A DNA stretch of 6,770 nucleotides, taken from the NCBI GenBank assembly GCA_015520425.1, contig WAQC01000082.1, positions 1 through 6,770 of the forward strand, written 5' to 3'. The position numbers were made by a program, and so were the translations under genes. Under the pieces are notes generated by a model. The model was given only the letters and a program-made list of their open reading frames with translations. It had not been told where the DNA came from and searched no databases. Numbering within the stretch: position 1 is the stretch's first letter; every line of letters begins with the position of its first letter. The DNA comes from Candidatus Pelearchaeum sp. GTDB lineage: Archaea > Thermoproteota > Nitrososphaeria_A > Caldarchaeales > Caldarchaeaceae. Positions 1 to 5,448 of the stretch are shown here, piece after piece.

Positions 1-98
1 TTACATCCCTGCTTCTGGAGCTGTAACGCTAGGCGCTGGGCTACCAGCTCCTGCCCCTTCGTGAAGCTCGTCTGGTACATTATGTTGATTACCTTCAT
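1..98 (-). CDS. Probable GT-B glycosyltransferase, N-terminal fragment
   Basis: Only the first 32 codons are present and the frame runs off the left edge. The start is ATG at 98-96, overlapping the TGA stop of the upstream phosphatase gene as ATGA, so translation is probably coupled. The visible protein begins MKVINIMYQTSFTKGQ and continues with an amphipathic helix rich in Leu, Ala and Gln that ends in QKQGC. This layout (a first beta strand, a loop with a Gly, then a long helix ending in a Lys/Gly turn) is how many GT-B (GT4-like) glycosyltransferases start. Position directly after a HAD sugar-phosphate phosphatase fits a synthase/phosphatase pair for a sugar-containing compatible solute. 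Family assignment rests on 32 residues and context, so it is tentative; another Rossmann-like enzyme is possible. Confidence 0.5.
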   Translation of the reverse strand, partial: MKVINIMYQTSFTKGQELVAQRLALQLQKQGC

Positions 99-865
99 GA
101 GACATGCATCTCTCTCAAGATTGACTCAACATCGCGCGAGGCTTGGAGAGCTTCCAGGAAGTTTTCTCGCGCGTTGAATGGTATTGTGTGCTTGGCCTCT
201 AGGTTCTTGGGCGTCTCGCTGTGTATTATCCCGATGCTTATCTCGGCCTCCCTAAATGCTGGGTTGTCTGCCTCTGAGTCGCCCATGTATATTACTGCGC
301 CGCCTATGTTGAGGATTTCCCTCAGCCTGCGGAGAGCCTTCCCCTTATCTATCTCGGCCGCGAAGACATCAAGATATGGCCTCCCAGGGTATCGCATTAC
401 ATGAAGCCCATGCGCTTTGGCCTCCGCCTCTATGAGCGACGCGGCCTCAACCGCTTTCTCAACGCTACCCGATAAGCGCCAGTCAAACGCGAGCCCAGCC
501 AACGTTACGCGGTCGCGTAGTAGCTTCCTCTCTACTACTATCCTGTCAAGCCCGCTGGCCAGCTCCTCGGCCAGGGACAGCACACGCCCTATCGCATGCT
601 GCTTCTCCAGCACGCGCTCCTCAACATAACTCGTATTATCGCGCGTGGTTATCTCCAAACCGCCTATCGTAGCCCAAGCATGTGCGAAGGGAACTAGACG
701 GCTGGCGAAGTGGTAGTCCTTCGTCGTTATCACGGCTAGCTTAAGCTCCTCGGATAGCCTGCTCAGAGCCGCGTGGAGGCGGCTGGTTAGGCGCGCATCC
801 TCCCTACTCACGTCTGGGGGTATGAGAGTCCCGTCCAAGTCTGTGAATAGGGCCTCAACATGCAT
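95..865 (-). CDS. HAD-IIB family sugar-phosphate phosphatase (trehalose-6-P / mannosyl-3-phosphoglycerate phosphatase-like)
   Basis: This 256-residue protein should be a cytosolic Mg-dependent phosphatase of the haloacid dehalogenase superfamily. All four HAD motifs are visible. Motif I is DLDGTL, with nucleophile Asp9 and acid/base Asp11. Motif II is the Thr of VITTKDY (47-48). Motif III is Lys174 in DKGKAL. Motif IV is GDSEADNPAF, with Asp196 and Asp200. The insert between motifs II and III (about 80-170) is the C2-type cap of the HAD-IIB group, which includes trehalose-6-phosphate, sucrose-phosphate and mannosyl-3-phosphoglycerate phosphatases. The start is ATG at 865, seven bases after the stop of the membrane-protein gene, with an SD-like GGAGATGA at 880-873 covering that stop. 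Its own stop overlaps the next gene's ATG. The glycosyltransferase-like downstream neighbour suggests it dephosphorylates a glycosyl-phosphate intermediate. The exact substrate cannot be read from the motifs; class is confident, substrate is inference. Confidence 0.85.
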   Translation of the reverse strand: MHVEALFTDLDGTLIPPDVSREDARLTSRLHAALSRLSEELKLAVITTKDYHFASRLVPFAHAWATIGGLEITTRDNTSYVEERVLEKQHAIGRVLSLAEELASGLDRIVVERKLLRDRVTLAGLAFDWRLSGSVEKAVEAASLIEAEAKAHGLHVMRYPGRPYLDVFAAEIDKGKALRRLREILNIGGAVIYMGDSEADNPAFREAEISIGIIHSETPKNLEAKHTIPFNARENFLEALQASRDVESILREMHVS

Positions 866-872
866 GGCGAGC

Positions 873-1538
873 TCATCTCCTCTGTAGCCATTCCTTCACC
901 CTGTCCTTCAGGAGCCAGCCCACGACGATGCCCGCCGCAACGCCTACAAAAATCGCCAGAGACCACGCGAAAGCCTGCGCAACTATGTAGATTATCGTAA
1001 CATCAATACCAAGCTGTGAGAGGGCTATGGTTATCGTAACGAAGTAGAGGATTACCTTCACCGCGTCGCCTATCATGCTTATGTAGATTGCCTGAGACGC
1101 CTCTATCGTGAAGCTCTTCTTTATTGACTCGCCTACCCAGTCGGAGATTATGAACCCTATGATGAATATTAGGAGTGCGCTGATGAATGCTGGTAGGTAT
1201 GTCATGAATGTGTTTATCGCCTGGTCTGCTAGGGGTATCTGGAGGTTCTCAAGGGCTATGAGAACTGCTGCTATGTAGATTATCCACTTCGTTACCGCTT
1301 TGGAGAATTCTGAGGCCGTGAAGCCTGCTCTCAGTATTGCGCGGCCTACTGAGGTTCTCCTAAACGCGGCGTTGGCACCTATCCTATCCATAGCCCTTCC
1401 TATTATCTCGCCCACAACATGGCCAGCAACCCAGCCAACAACCAGAACAATAACAGCAGCTATAACGTTAGGAATGTAAGCGTAAAGAGTTTCCAGAAGC
1501 CCATCGCTAGTGGGTAAATTAATCTGACTTAGAAACAA
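873..1538 (-). CDS. Multi-pass membrane protein with conserved TM-helix (MscS/CmpX-related) repeats
   Basis: This 221-residue integral membrane protein has about five hydrophobic segments, near residues 21-43, 83-100, 112-133, 155-174 and 189-210. It has a duplicated architecture. YIPNVIAAVIVLVVGW (21-36) matches YLPAFISALLIFIIGF (114-129), and each is followed by an amphipathic helix. Residues 78-96 then match 156-173, and the last segment (AIFVGVAAGIVVGWLL) looks like a third copy of the first unit. Such units are the conserved TM-helix domain found in MscS-related channels and the cyanobacterial CmpX type. The soluble beta domain of true MscS is absent, and the protein ends in a short basic tail (KDRVKEWLQRR). 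Channel activity is therefore an inference. The start is TTG at 1538; an in-frame TGA at 1544-1542 rules out extension, and no better start is seen before the first membrane helix. It heads the operon with the phosphatase and glycosyltransferase. Confidence 0.75.
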   Translation of the reverse strand: MFLSQINLPTSDGLLETLYAYIPNVIAAVIVLVVGWVAGHVVGEIIGRAMDRIGANAAFRRTSVGRAILRAGFTASEFSKAVTKWIIYIAAVLIALENLQIPLADQAINTFMTYLPAFISALLIFIIGFIISDWVGESIKKSFTIEASQAIYISMIGDAVKVILYFVTITIALSQLGIDVTIIYIVAQAFAWSLAIFVGVAAGIVVGWLLKDRVKEWLQRR

Positions 1539-1566
1539 GATTCATTCATAATCGTTTTCTCCTCGG

Positions 1567-1576
1567 TTTATTTAAC
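1567..1576 (-). promoter_or_regulatory. Candidate TATA box for the membrane-protein operon
   Basis: On the minus strand the sequence reads GTTAAATAAA, an archaeal TATA-like element centred about 33 bases before the TTG start at 1538. Transcription starting about 25 bases downstream would give a leader of only a few bases. A GAGGAG motif lies just downstream (about 1563-1558), better spaced for the out-of-frame ATG at 1549 than for the TTG. This is motif matching only. Confidence 0.4.
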
Positions 1577-1586
1577 TCTGATGCTC

Positions 1587-1600
1587 TCTAGATTCCTAGA
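1587..1600. repeat. Short inverted repeat upstream of the membrane-protein promoter
   Basis: TCTAG (1587-1591) and CTAGA (1596-1600) are perfect inverted arms separated by ATTC. The element lies about 11 bases upstream of the TATA-like box at 1567-1576 when read on the minus strand, where an archaeal activator could bind. The arms are short and chance occurrence is quite possible. Confidence 0.25.
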
Positions 1601-1607
1601 AATCTCA

Positions 1608-1630
1608 CGTATGATAAAATATTTGATACG
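1608..1630 (-). terminator. A/T-rich imperfect palindrome just after the citE-like stop
   Basis: Positions 1608-1630 form a 23-base interrupted palindrome with perfect 5-base arms (CGTAT / ATACG) around an A/T-rich centre. On the minus strand it includes the T-rich run ATATTTTAT. It begins two bases after the TAA of the citE-like gene, a sensible place for transcription termination. It also lies upstream of the next promoter, so a regulator site is possible. The role is uncertain. Confidence 0.3.
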
Positions 1631-1631
1631 A

Positions 1632-2558
1632 TTAGATGAGGTTGAGTCTCTTCGCCGTCTCTATGATTCTGTTCGCTATTCTTAGTGTCGCCGCGTCTAT
1701 CATCTCTCCCTCAAGCGCTATTGCTCCCCTGCCTTCCGCCCATGCTCTCTGATACTCCTCTATTATGAGCTTGGCTCTACTAATCTCCTCCTCGGTTGGC
1801 GTGAATATCTTGTTACAAAGCTCTATCTGGGATGGATGTATGACCCACTTCCCATCATAGCCCATGCTCCGCGCGAGCTTCGCAGACTCCTCAAATCCCT
1901 TCAAATCATTGATGACAGCGTAGGGGCCGTCTATCGCCTGTAATCCCGCTGCTGCTGATGCGTTTCTTATCTGGAACATCGCGTAATGCCATATGTGGCC
2001 TGGGTAGCCTGCTGCCTGCGCTCCTATCGTCATGCCGCGCATACCTATGCTCGCTGCATAATCGCCTGGCCCGAAGATGAGCGCCTCAAGCCTATCACTA
2101 CACCTTGCTATCTCATTCACGTTCGCGAGTCCTCGCGCGGTCTCTATCTGCGCCTCAAGGGCTATGCGCTTGTCTAGTCCTAGGTTTTCTTCAAGGCTTG
2201 CTAAAGCCTTCTCAACAGCCAGCACCTCAGCGGGCTCATCAACCTTCGGAACCATGATACAGTCTATCTTATCACCAGCGCCCTCAACAACGCTAACCAA
2301 ATCACCAAACCAATACCTGGTGCGCACACCATTAATCCTAACAGCAACCGTCTTCCCCTCCGAGGGCCTGGCCTCGTTAAGGATTTGGACGATGTTCCGC
2401 CGCGCCTCAAGCTTCTGGCCAGGAGCCACAGAGTCCTCAAGGTCTAGGAAGACCTCATCAACGGGAAGCTCCTCAAGGGCTTTACGCATCATCTTAACGC
2501 TGCTGCCAGGCGAGGCCATCTCACTCCTCCTAAGACGCTCCACGGCCATCTCAACCAT
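1632..2558 (-). CDS. HpcH/HpaI aldolase / CitE family lyase, probable malyl-CoA lyase-like
   Basis: This 308-residue cytosolic TIM-barrel enzyme belongs to the CitE/HpcH-HpaI superfamily, whose members make or cleave C-C bonds of CoA thioesters such as L-malyl-CoA, beta-methylmalyl-CoA, citramalyl-CoA and citryl-ACP. Visible landmarks are LRRSEMASPGSS near the N-terminus, DLEDSVAPGQK (39-49), Arg74 in VRINGV, the Mg-ligand Glu139 in QIETARG, and Asp166 in FGPGDYAAS. The 27-residue Glu-Asp spacing is as in known malyl-CoA lyases. Downstream come GHIWHY and AIDGPYAVINDL (208-219), then GEMIDAA (284-290), where the C-terminal lid Asp is expected. The WHY...IDGP block favours malyl-CoA lyase over a citrate lyase beta subunit, and no citrate lyase alpha or gamma genes are nearby. 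The start is ATG 2558, preceded by GGGGAG; an in-frame TAA lies at 2579-2577, and ATG 2549 is an alternative. Its neighbourhood with isocitrate lyase suggests it acts on glyoxylate plus acetyl-CoA. The superfamily is certain, the exact substrate inferred. Confidence 0.85.
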   Translation of the reverse strand: MVEMAVERLRRSEMASPGSSVKMMRKALEELPVDEVFLDLEDSVAPGQKLEARRNIVQILNEARPSEGKTVAVRINGVRTRYWFGDLVSVVEGAGDKIDCIMVPKVDEPAEVLAVEKALASLEENLGLDKRIALEAQIETARGLANVNEIARCSDRLEALIFGPGDYAASIGMRGMTIGAQAAGYPGHIWHYAMFQIRNASAAAGLQAIDGPYAVINDLKGFEESAKLARSMGYDGKWVIHPSQIELCNKIFTPTEEEISRAKLIIEEYQRAWAEGRGAIALEGEMIDAATLRIANRIIETAKRLNLI

Positions 2559-2569
2559 GGGATTCTCCC
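2559..2569. promoter_or_regulatory. 11-bp palindrome abutting the citE-like start
   Basis: The plus strand reads GGGATTCTCCC, with inverted arms GGGA/TCCC around TTC, directly touching the ATG of the citE-like gene. It contains the probable Shine-Dalgarno sequence (GGGGAG on the minus strand), which could by itself explain one arm. It is worth recording because a comparable 11-bp palindrome with a central GATTC lies at the isocitrate lyase start. Confidence 0.25.
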
Positions 2570-2634
2570 CGTCATTTTAGCACTTCCTCCCCACATCGGT
2601 TACAATTCTTTAGCAATCAAGCCAACAACCCTAA

Positions 2635-2646
2635 TTTTTATATAAG
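2635..2646 (+). promoter_or_regulatory. TATA box for the ABC transporter operon
   Basis: The sequence TTTTTATATAAG is a close match to the crenarchaeal TATA box (TTTATATA core at 2637-2644). Its centre is about 38 bases before the ATG at 2679, predicting a transcript with a leader of roughly a dozen bases. No Shine-Dalgarno motif is present in front of that ATG, which agrees with a near-leaderless message. The core is nearly symmetrical, so a contribution to the divergent citE-like gene cannot be excluded. Confidence 0.65.
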
Positions 2647-2678
2647 TTAAATTAGCAGCATAACACAAAACTACACGC

Positions 2679-3842
2679 ATGTCTAGGTCTTCTAGCGGGA
2701 AAACCACACCAAGGACTACAATACTGACCGTGCTTCTCGTCATTTTCTTGATAGCCGCTGTTGCTGGATGGGTTAGGCCTCCTCAAACGGTTGAGAAGAC
2801 GGTAACCCAGACAGTTATGCAGACCACGACGGTGGCGGCTGGCGAGGGTGTCAGAACCATAACACAGACAACAACACTAACAAAAACAGAAACCCAAAAG
2901 GTAACAGTCACAGTCACCGCGACTCCACAGCCCCCAACACCCATCAAGATAAGGCTCGCAAGCCTCGCCTTCCCTAGCTATATGCTCGTCCTCCAGAAGA
3001 TAATAGAAGAGAAACGCTTTGACCTTAAACACGGCCTTGATATAGAGTGGGTTCCACAGACAACAATCGCAGGATTCTACTCCACAATCCTGACTGGGGA
3101 GGTTGATGGCATACCTGGAGGAGGGCCTCTCACATTCCAAAAGATGAAAGTTGAGCAAGACGCTCCAATAAAAATCACCAACACGCTGGCTACGATGACG
3201 CTATCAATAGTTACGATAAATCCCGATGTTAAGAGTTTTGAGGACCTGCGGGGTAAGAAGCTGGCCGTTGATGTGGGAGCTACAGACTTCCTCATACTCA
3301 AGACATACGCAAGCAAGCTTGGCATAGACATAGAGAAGGAAGTAACGCTAGTCCCCGCGATATACCCAATAGCGCGTGGGCAGCTTGTTGCTGGAGATGT
3401 TGATGCGGCTGTCTTGGTTGAGCCGCATATCTCGCTGGCGAAGAAAGATAACCCCAACGCTAGGGTTATCCTGGTCTTTGATGAGGCTTGGAGGGAAATA
3501 ACGGGGCAACCATTCGGAATATACCTAGTGACAGCGCTACGCGAGGATTATCTGGCTAAGAATCCTGAAGTCCCAGAGCGGCTCATAAAGGTCTTCCAAG
3601 AGGTTGAAGACTTCCTACGACGTAACCCAGAGGAGGCAGACGCCATACTCTCTGCTGGCATGAAGATAAGCCCAGGAATCATGTATAACGCTATAATATT
3701 CGGCAGGATAGATTACAGGATATACCCAGCGTGGAGAAGCGACATAAGAGAAAACCTGGAAACAACGTTCCAGTTCGGTGTTGATACTGGCTTCGTGGGC
3801 GCTCTTCCAGAGCCAGGCTTCATCTACACACCATCAGGATAG
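2679..3842 (+). CDS. ABC transporter substrate-binding protein, NMT1/SsuA/TauA type
   Basis: This 387-residue extracytoplasmic binding protein captures the substrate for the permease and ATPase that follow. Residues 1-13 are basic and Ser/Thr-rich, 14-32 form a hydrophobic membrane segment (TILTVLLVIFLIAAVAGW), and 37-82 are a low-complexity stalk with 19 Thr in 46 residues. A type II periplasmic-binding domain fills about 88-387. Family landmarks are the start IKIRLASLAFPSYM, the hinge-region VDGIPGGGPLTFQ, FEDLRGKKLAVDVGATDF (187-204), the DVDAAVLVEPH block (240-250) and a helical C-terminus. There is no lipobox cysteine, so the protein is probably held by an uncleaved N-terminal helix, as in several archaeal sugar-binding proteins whose Thr-rich stalks are glycosylated. 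The relatives bind sulfonates, taurine, nitrate, bicarbonate or pyrimidine precursors; the ligand here is unknown. The start is ATG 2679, with a good TATA box upstream. Confidence 0.88.
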   Translation: MSRSSSGKTTPRTTILTVLLVIFLIAAVAGWVRPPQTVEKTVTQTVMQTTTVAAGEGVRTITQTTTLTKTETQKVTVTVTATPQPPTPIKIRLASLAFPSYMLVLQKIIEEKRFDLKHGLDIEWVPQTTIAGFYSTILTGEVDGIPGGGPLTFQKMKVEQDAPIKITNTLATMTLSIVTINPDVKSFEDLRGKKLAVDVGATDFLILKTYASKLGIDIEKEVTLVPAIYPIARGQLVAGDVDAAVLVEPHISLAKKDNPNARVILVFDEAWREITGQPFGIYLVTALREDYLAKNPEVPERLIKVFQEVEDFLRRNPEEADAILSAGMKISPGIMYNAIIFGRIDYRIYPAWRSDIRENLETTFQFGVDTGFVGALPEPGFIYTPSG

Positions 3843-3871
3843 CCAAACATAATAAACCCCACAACAACACT

Positions 3872-3881
3872 CTATTTTTTG
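3872..3881 (+). terminator. Possible T-tract partial terminator between binding-protein and permease genes
   Basis: CTATTTTTTG lies in the 46-base gap after the binding-protein stop. Archaeal polymerase can terminate at oligo-T tracts without a hairpin. Partial termination here would give more binding protein than permease, a common need in ABC importers. An AATAAA-like stretch at about 3850-3856 might instead be a weak promoter for the permease. Both readings are tentative. Confidence 0.3.
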
Positions 3882-3888
3882 AGGCGGA

Positions 3889-4653
3889 TTGGAGAGAGTC
3901 AGGGAAATAGAGGTTCTCAAGCTATACAGAGTATTTAGGGGCAAGAAAGAGTATGCCATATCGCTCCTCGCTCTCGCTGTAGCGTGGGAGATAGCGTCTT
4001 ACATATTCCCGCCATACGCCGTTCCCAGCTGGTCAATAATCCTCAAGACACTCGTCTCACTTGACTTTACACACGCCTACATAACAGTCATACGCGTCCT
4101 CCTAGCTTTGGCAGCTGCCTTCGCGATAGGCTTCCTCCTAGCCGTCATCATGTACCTCTCGCGCAGAATTGAACGATACATAATGCCTCTAGTTAATCTC
4201 ATAATGGCTGTCCCAGCGATATGCTGGGTTCTCTTCGCTATCCTCTGGTTCAAGGAACCCGAGTTCAGGATATTCTTCGTGTTGGTCGCGGTCTGCGGGC
4301 CTGGATTCCTTATAGACATTCTTGATGGTATGAAGAACATACCGCGCCACCTGAGGGAGATGCTAGTATCGTTTAGGCCGACCAAGAATCAGCTTGTCAG
4401 AAAGCTCATACTCCCCGCGATAGTGCCCTCAATACTAACTACTTGGAAGATTAACCTAGGTCTGGCCGTAAGGGTTGTTACAGTAGCGGAGCTGGTCGGA
4501 ACAGTATCAGGGATAGGATACGCCCTAAACTTCGCCCTAGGAAACCTAAGCCTAGCAGAAATATTCGCATGGACACTAGTACTAGTAACAATCCTATTAT
4601 CTCTGCAGGGTGTGGTTTACATGCTTGAGGCTAGGCTTCTCAGGTGGCGGTGA
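3889..4653 (+). CDS. ABC transporter permease, SsuC/TauC-like
   Basis: This 254-residue inner-membrane subunit belongs to the MetI-like (BPD_transp_1) permease family. Hydrophobic segments are visible near 23-41, 64-88, 98-120, 127-146, 178-205 and 222-246, giving about six helices. The cytoplasmic coupling (EAA) loop runs from about Glu157 to Pro176, reading EMLVSFRPTKNQLVRKLILP, and is followed by the family-typical continuation VPSILTTWKINLGLAVRVV and AELVG. The conserved EAA-loop Gly (six residues after the Glu) is Arg163 here, which is unusual. The start is TTG 3889, since an in-frame TGA lies at 3880-3882 and no ATG or GTG is near. GAGGCGG at 3881-3887 is the ribosome site but is unusually close. 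The ATPase gene follows after six bases. The predicted role is the transmembrane channel for the ligand of the preceding binding protein. Confidence 0.85.
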   Translation: MERVREIEVLKLYRVFRGKKEYAISLLALAVAWEIASYIFPPYAVPSWSIILKTLVSLDFTHAYITVIRVLLALAAAFAIGFLLAVIMYLSRRIERYIMPLVNLIMAVPAICWVLFAILWFKEPEFRIFFVLVAVCGPGFLIDILDGMKNIPRHLREMLVSFRPTKNQLVRKLILPAIVPSILTTWKINLGLAVRVVTVAELVGTVSGIGYALNFALGNLSLAEIFAWTLVLVTILLSLQGVVYMLEARLLRWR

Positions 4654-4654
4654 T
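4649..4654 (+). promoter_or_regulatory. Shine-Dalgarno site for the ATPase, inside the permease stop
   Basis: GGTGAT overlaps the permease TGA stop and lies five bases before the GTG at 4660. It matches the archaeal 16S anti-SD well and decides the GTG start. The arrangement implies translational coupling of permease and ATPase. Confidence 0.6.
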
Positions 4655-4659
4655 TTGGT

Positions 4660-5448
4660 GTGCCGCGTATAGTGGTGGAGAATCTTAGGAAGGAGTTTGG
4701 ACAGCAGAAGGGCGAGCAGAGGGTAGTAGCTATTGAAGAGCTTAGCTTCACCATAGAGGAGTCGGAGATTGTGAGTATAGTAGGCCAGACAGGATGCGGT
4801 AAATCAACGTTCCTCAGAATATTGTTGGGCGTGGATTCACCAACCAGCGGGCGGGTGTTGGTTGATGGTATAGAGCCCTATAAGGAATTTAATAAGTTGA
4901 AGGGTAAGATTGCCGCGGTCTTTCAGGAGGATAGGCTCCTTCCCTGGAGGACTGCTCTGGATAACGCGAAGCTGGGGCTTGAGATACTTGGGATACCTAG
5001 TGAGGAGCAGCGGGAGAGGGCTGCGCGTTGGCTTGACAGGCTTGGTCTCGCTGGTTTCCACAACGCATATCCTTCTGAGCTGAGCGGCGGGATGAGGCAG
5101 AGAGTAGCACTAGCACGCGCTCTCGCGATAGAGCCAGCCATAATACTCTTTGACGAAGCCTTCGGCCATCTTGACGAGGTAACTGCGGCGCGTCTAAGAG
5201 CAGACTTCCTAAACCTAAGTAAGCAACAAAGATACACAACCGTTATGATAACTCACAACCTAGATGAGGCGATAGAATCCACAAACAGGGTTCTAGTTTT
5301 TGGAAGGCCTGCCAAGCTGCTGGCTGATATAAACCTGAGCTATGTGGATAAAAGTGATTTGGCCGAGGTCTATCGTCTCCGTAGGCTGATTCAGTCAGTT
5401 ATTGAGAGTAATAGCCCACTGGAGTCTGTGGGTGCGCAGACGTTTTAG
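4660..5448 (+). CDS. ABC transporter ATP-binding protein, SsuB/TauB-like
   Basis: This 262-residue cytoplasmic ATPase powers the importer. All nucleotide-binding motifs are present: Walker A GQTGCGKST (42-50), Q-loop Gln89 in VFQEDRLLPW, signature LSGGMRQR (141-148), Walker B IILFDE (161-166), D-loop GHLDE (169-173) and the switch His199 in MITHN. The FQEDRLLPW stretch and the overall length match the nitrate/sulfonate/taurine group. Against the usual DEPFGALD, the Walker B/D-loop reads DEAFGHLD, a mild variation that keeps the catalytic Glu and the D-loop Asp. A C-terminal extension of about 45 residues after the H-loop domain is short and helical. The start is GTG 4660. Its TAG stop overlaps the TAA stop of the convergent isocitrate lyase gene. 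Confidence 0.92.
   Translation: MPRIVVENLRKEFGQQKGEQRVVAIEELSFTIEESEIVSIVGQTGCGKSTFLRILLGVDSPTSGRVLVDGIEPYKEFNKLKGKIAAVFQEDRLLPWRTALDNAKLGLEILGIPSEEQRERAARWLDRLGLAGFHNAYPSELSGGMRQRVALARALAIEPAIILFDEAFGHLDEVTAARLRADFLNLSKQQRYTTVMITHNLDEAIESTNRVLVFGRPAKLLADINLSYVDKSDLAEVYRLRRLIQSVIESNSPLESVGAQTF

Noticed and set aside
1632..2558. Calling the CitE-family gene a citrate lyase beta subunit
   Set aside because: Citrate lyase needs alpha and gamma (ACP) subunits and accessory genes, none of which is nearby, and the WHY...IDGP block points to malyl-CoA lyase-type enzymes.
2077..2580. A 167-codon open frame on the plus strand opposite the citE-like gene
   Set aside because: It is Ser/Thr/Arg-rich with no recognisable domain and lies wholly antisense to a gene with intact catalytic motifs. 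G/C-biased codon positions create such frames; there is no promoter or RBS support.
2790..2935. Repetitive ACA/ACC-rich DNA as a possible microsatellite or CRISPR-like array
   Set aside because: It is the coding sequence of the Thr-rich stalk. There are no regular repeats with spacers, and the reading frame is continuous.
2679..5448. Thiamine-precursor (ThiXYZ/THI5-like) or nitrate importer as a firm call
   Set aside because: Motifs only place the cassette in the broad NMT1/Ssu/Tau family. There are no thi, nitrate-reductase or sulfonate-oxygenase genes in the window, so the ligand is left open.
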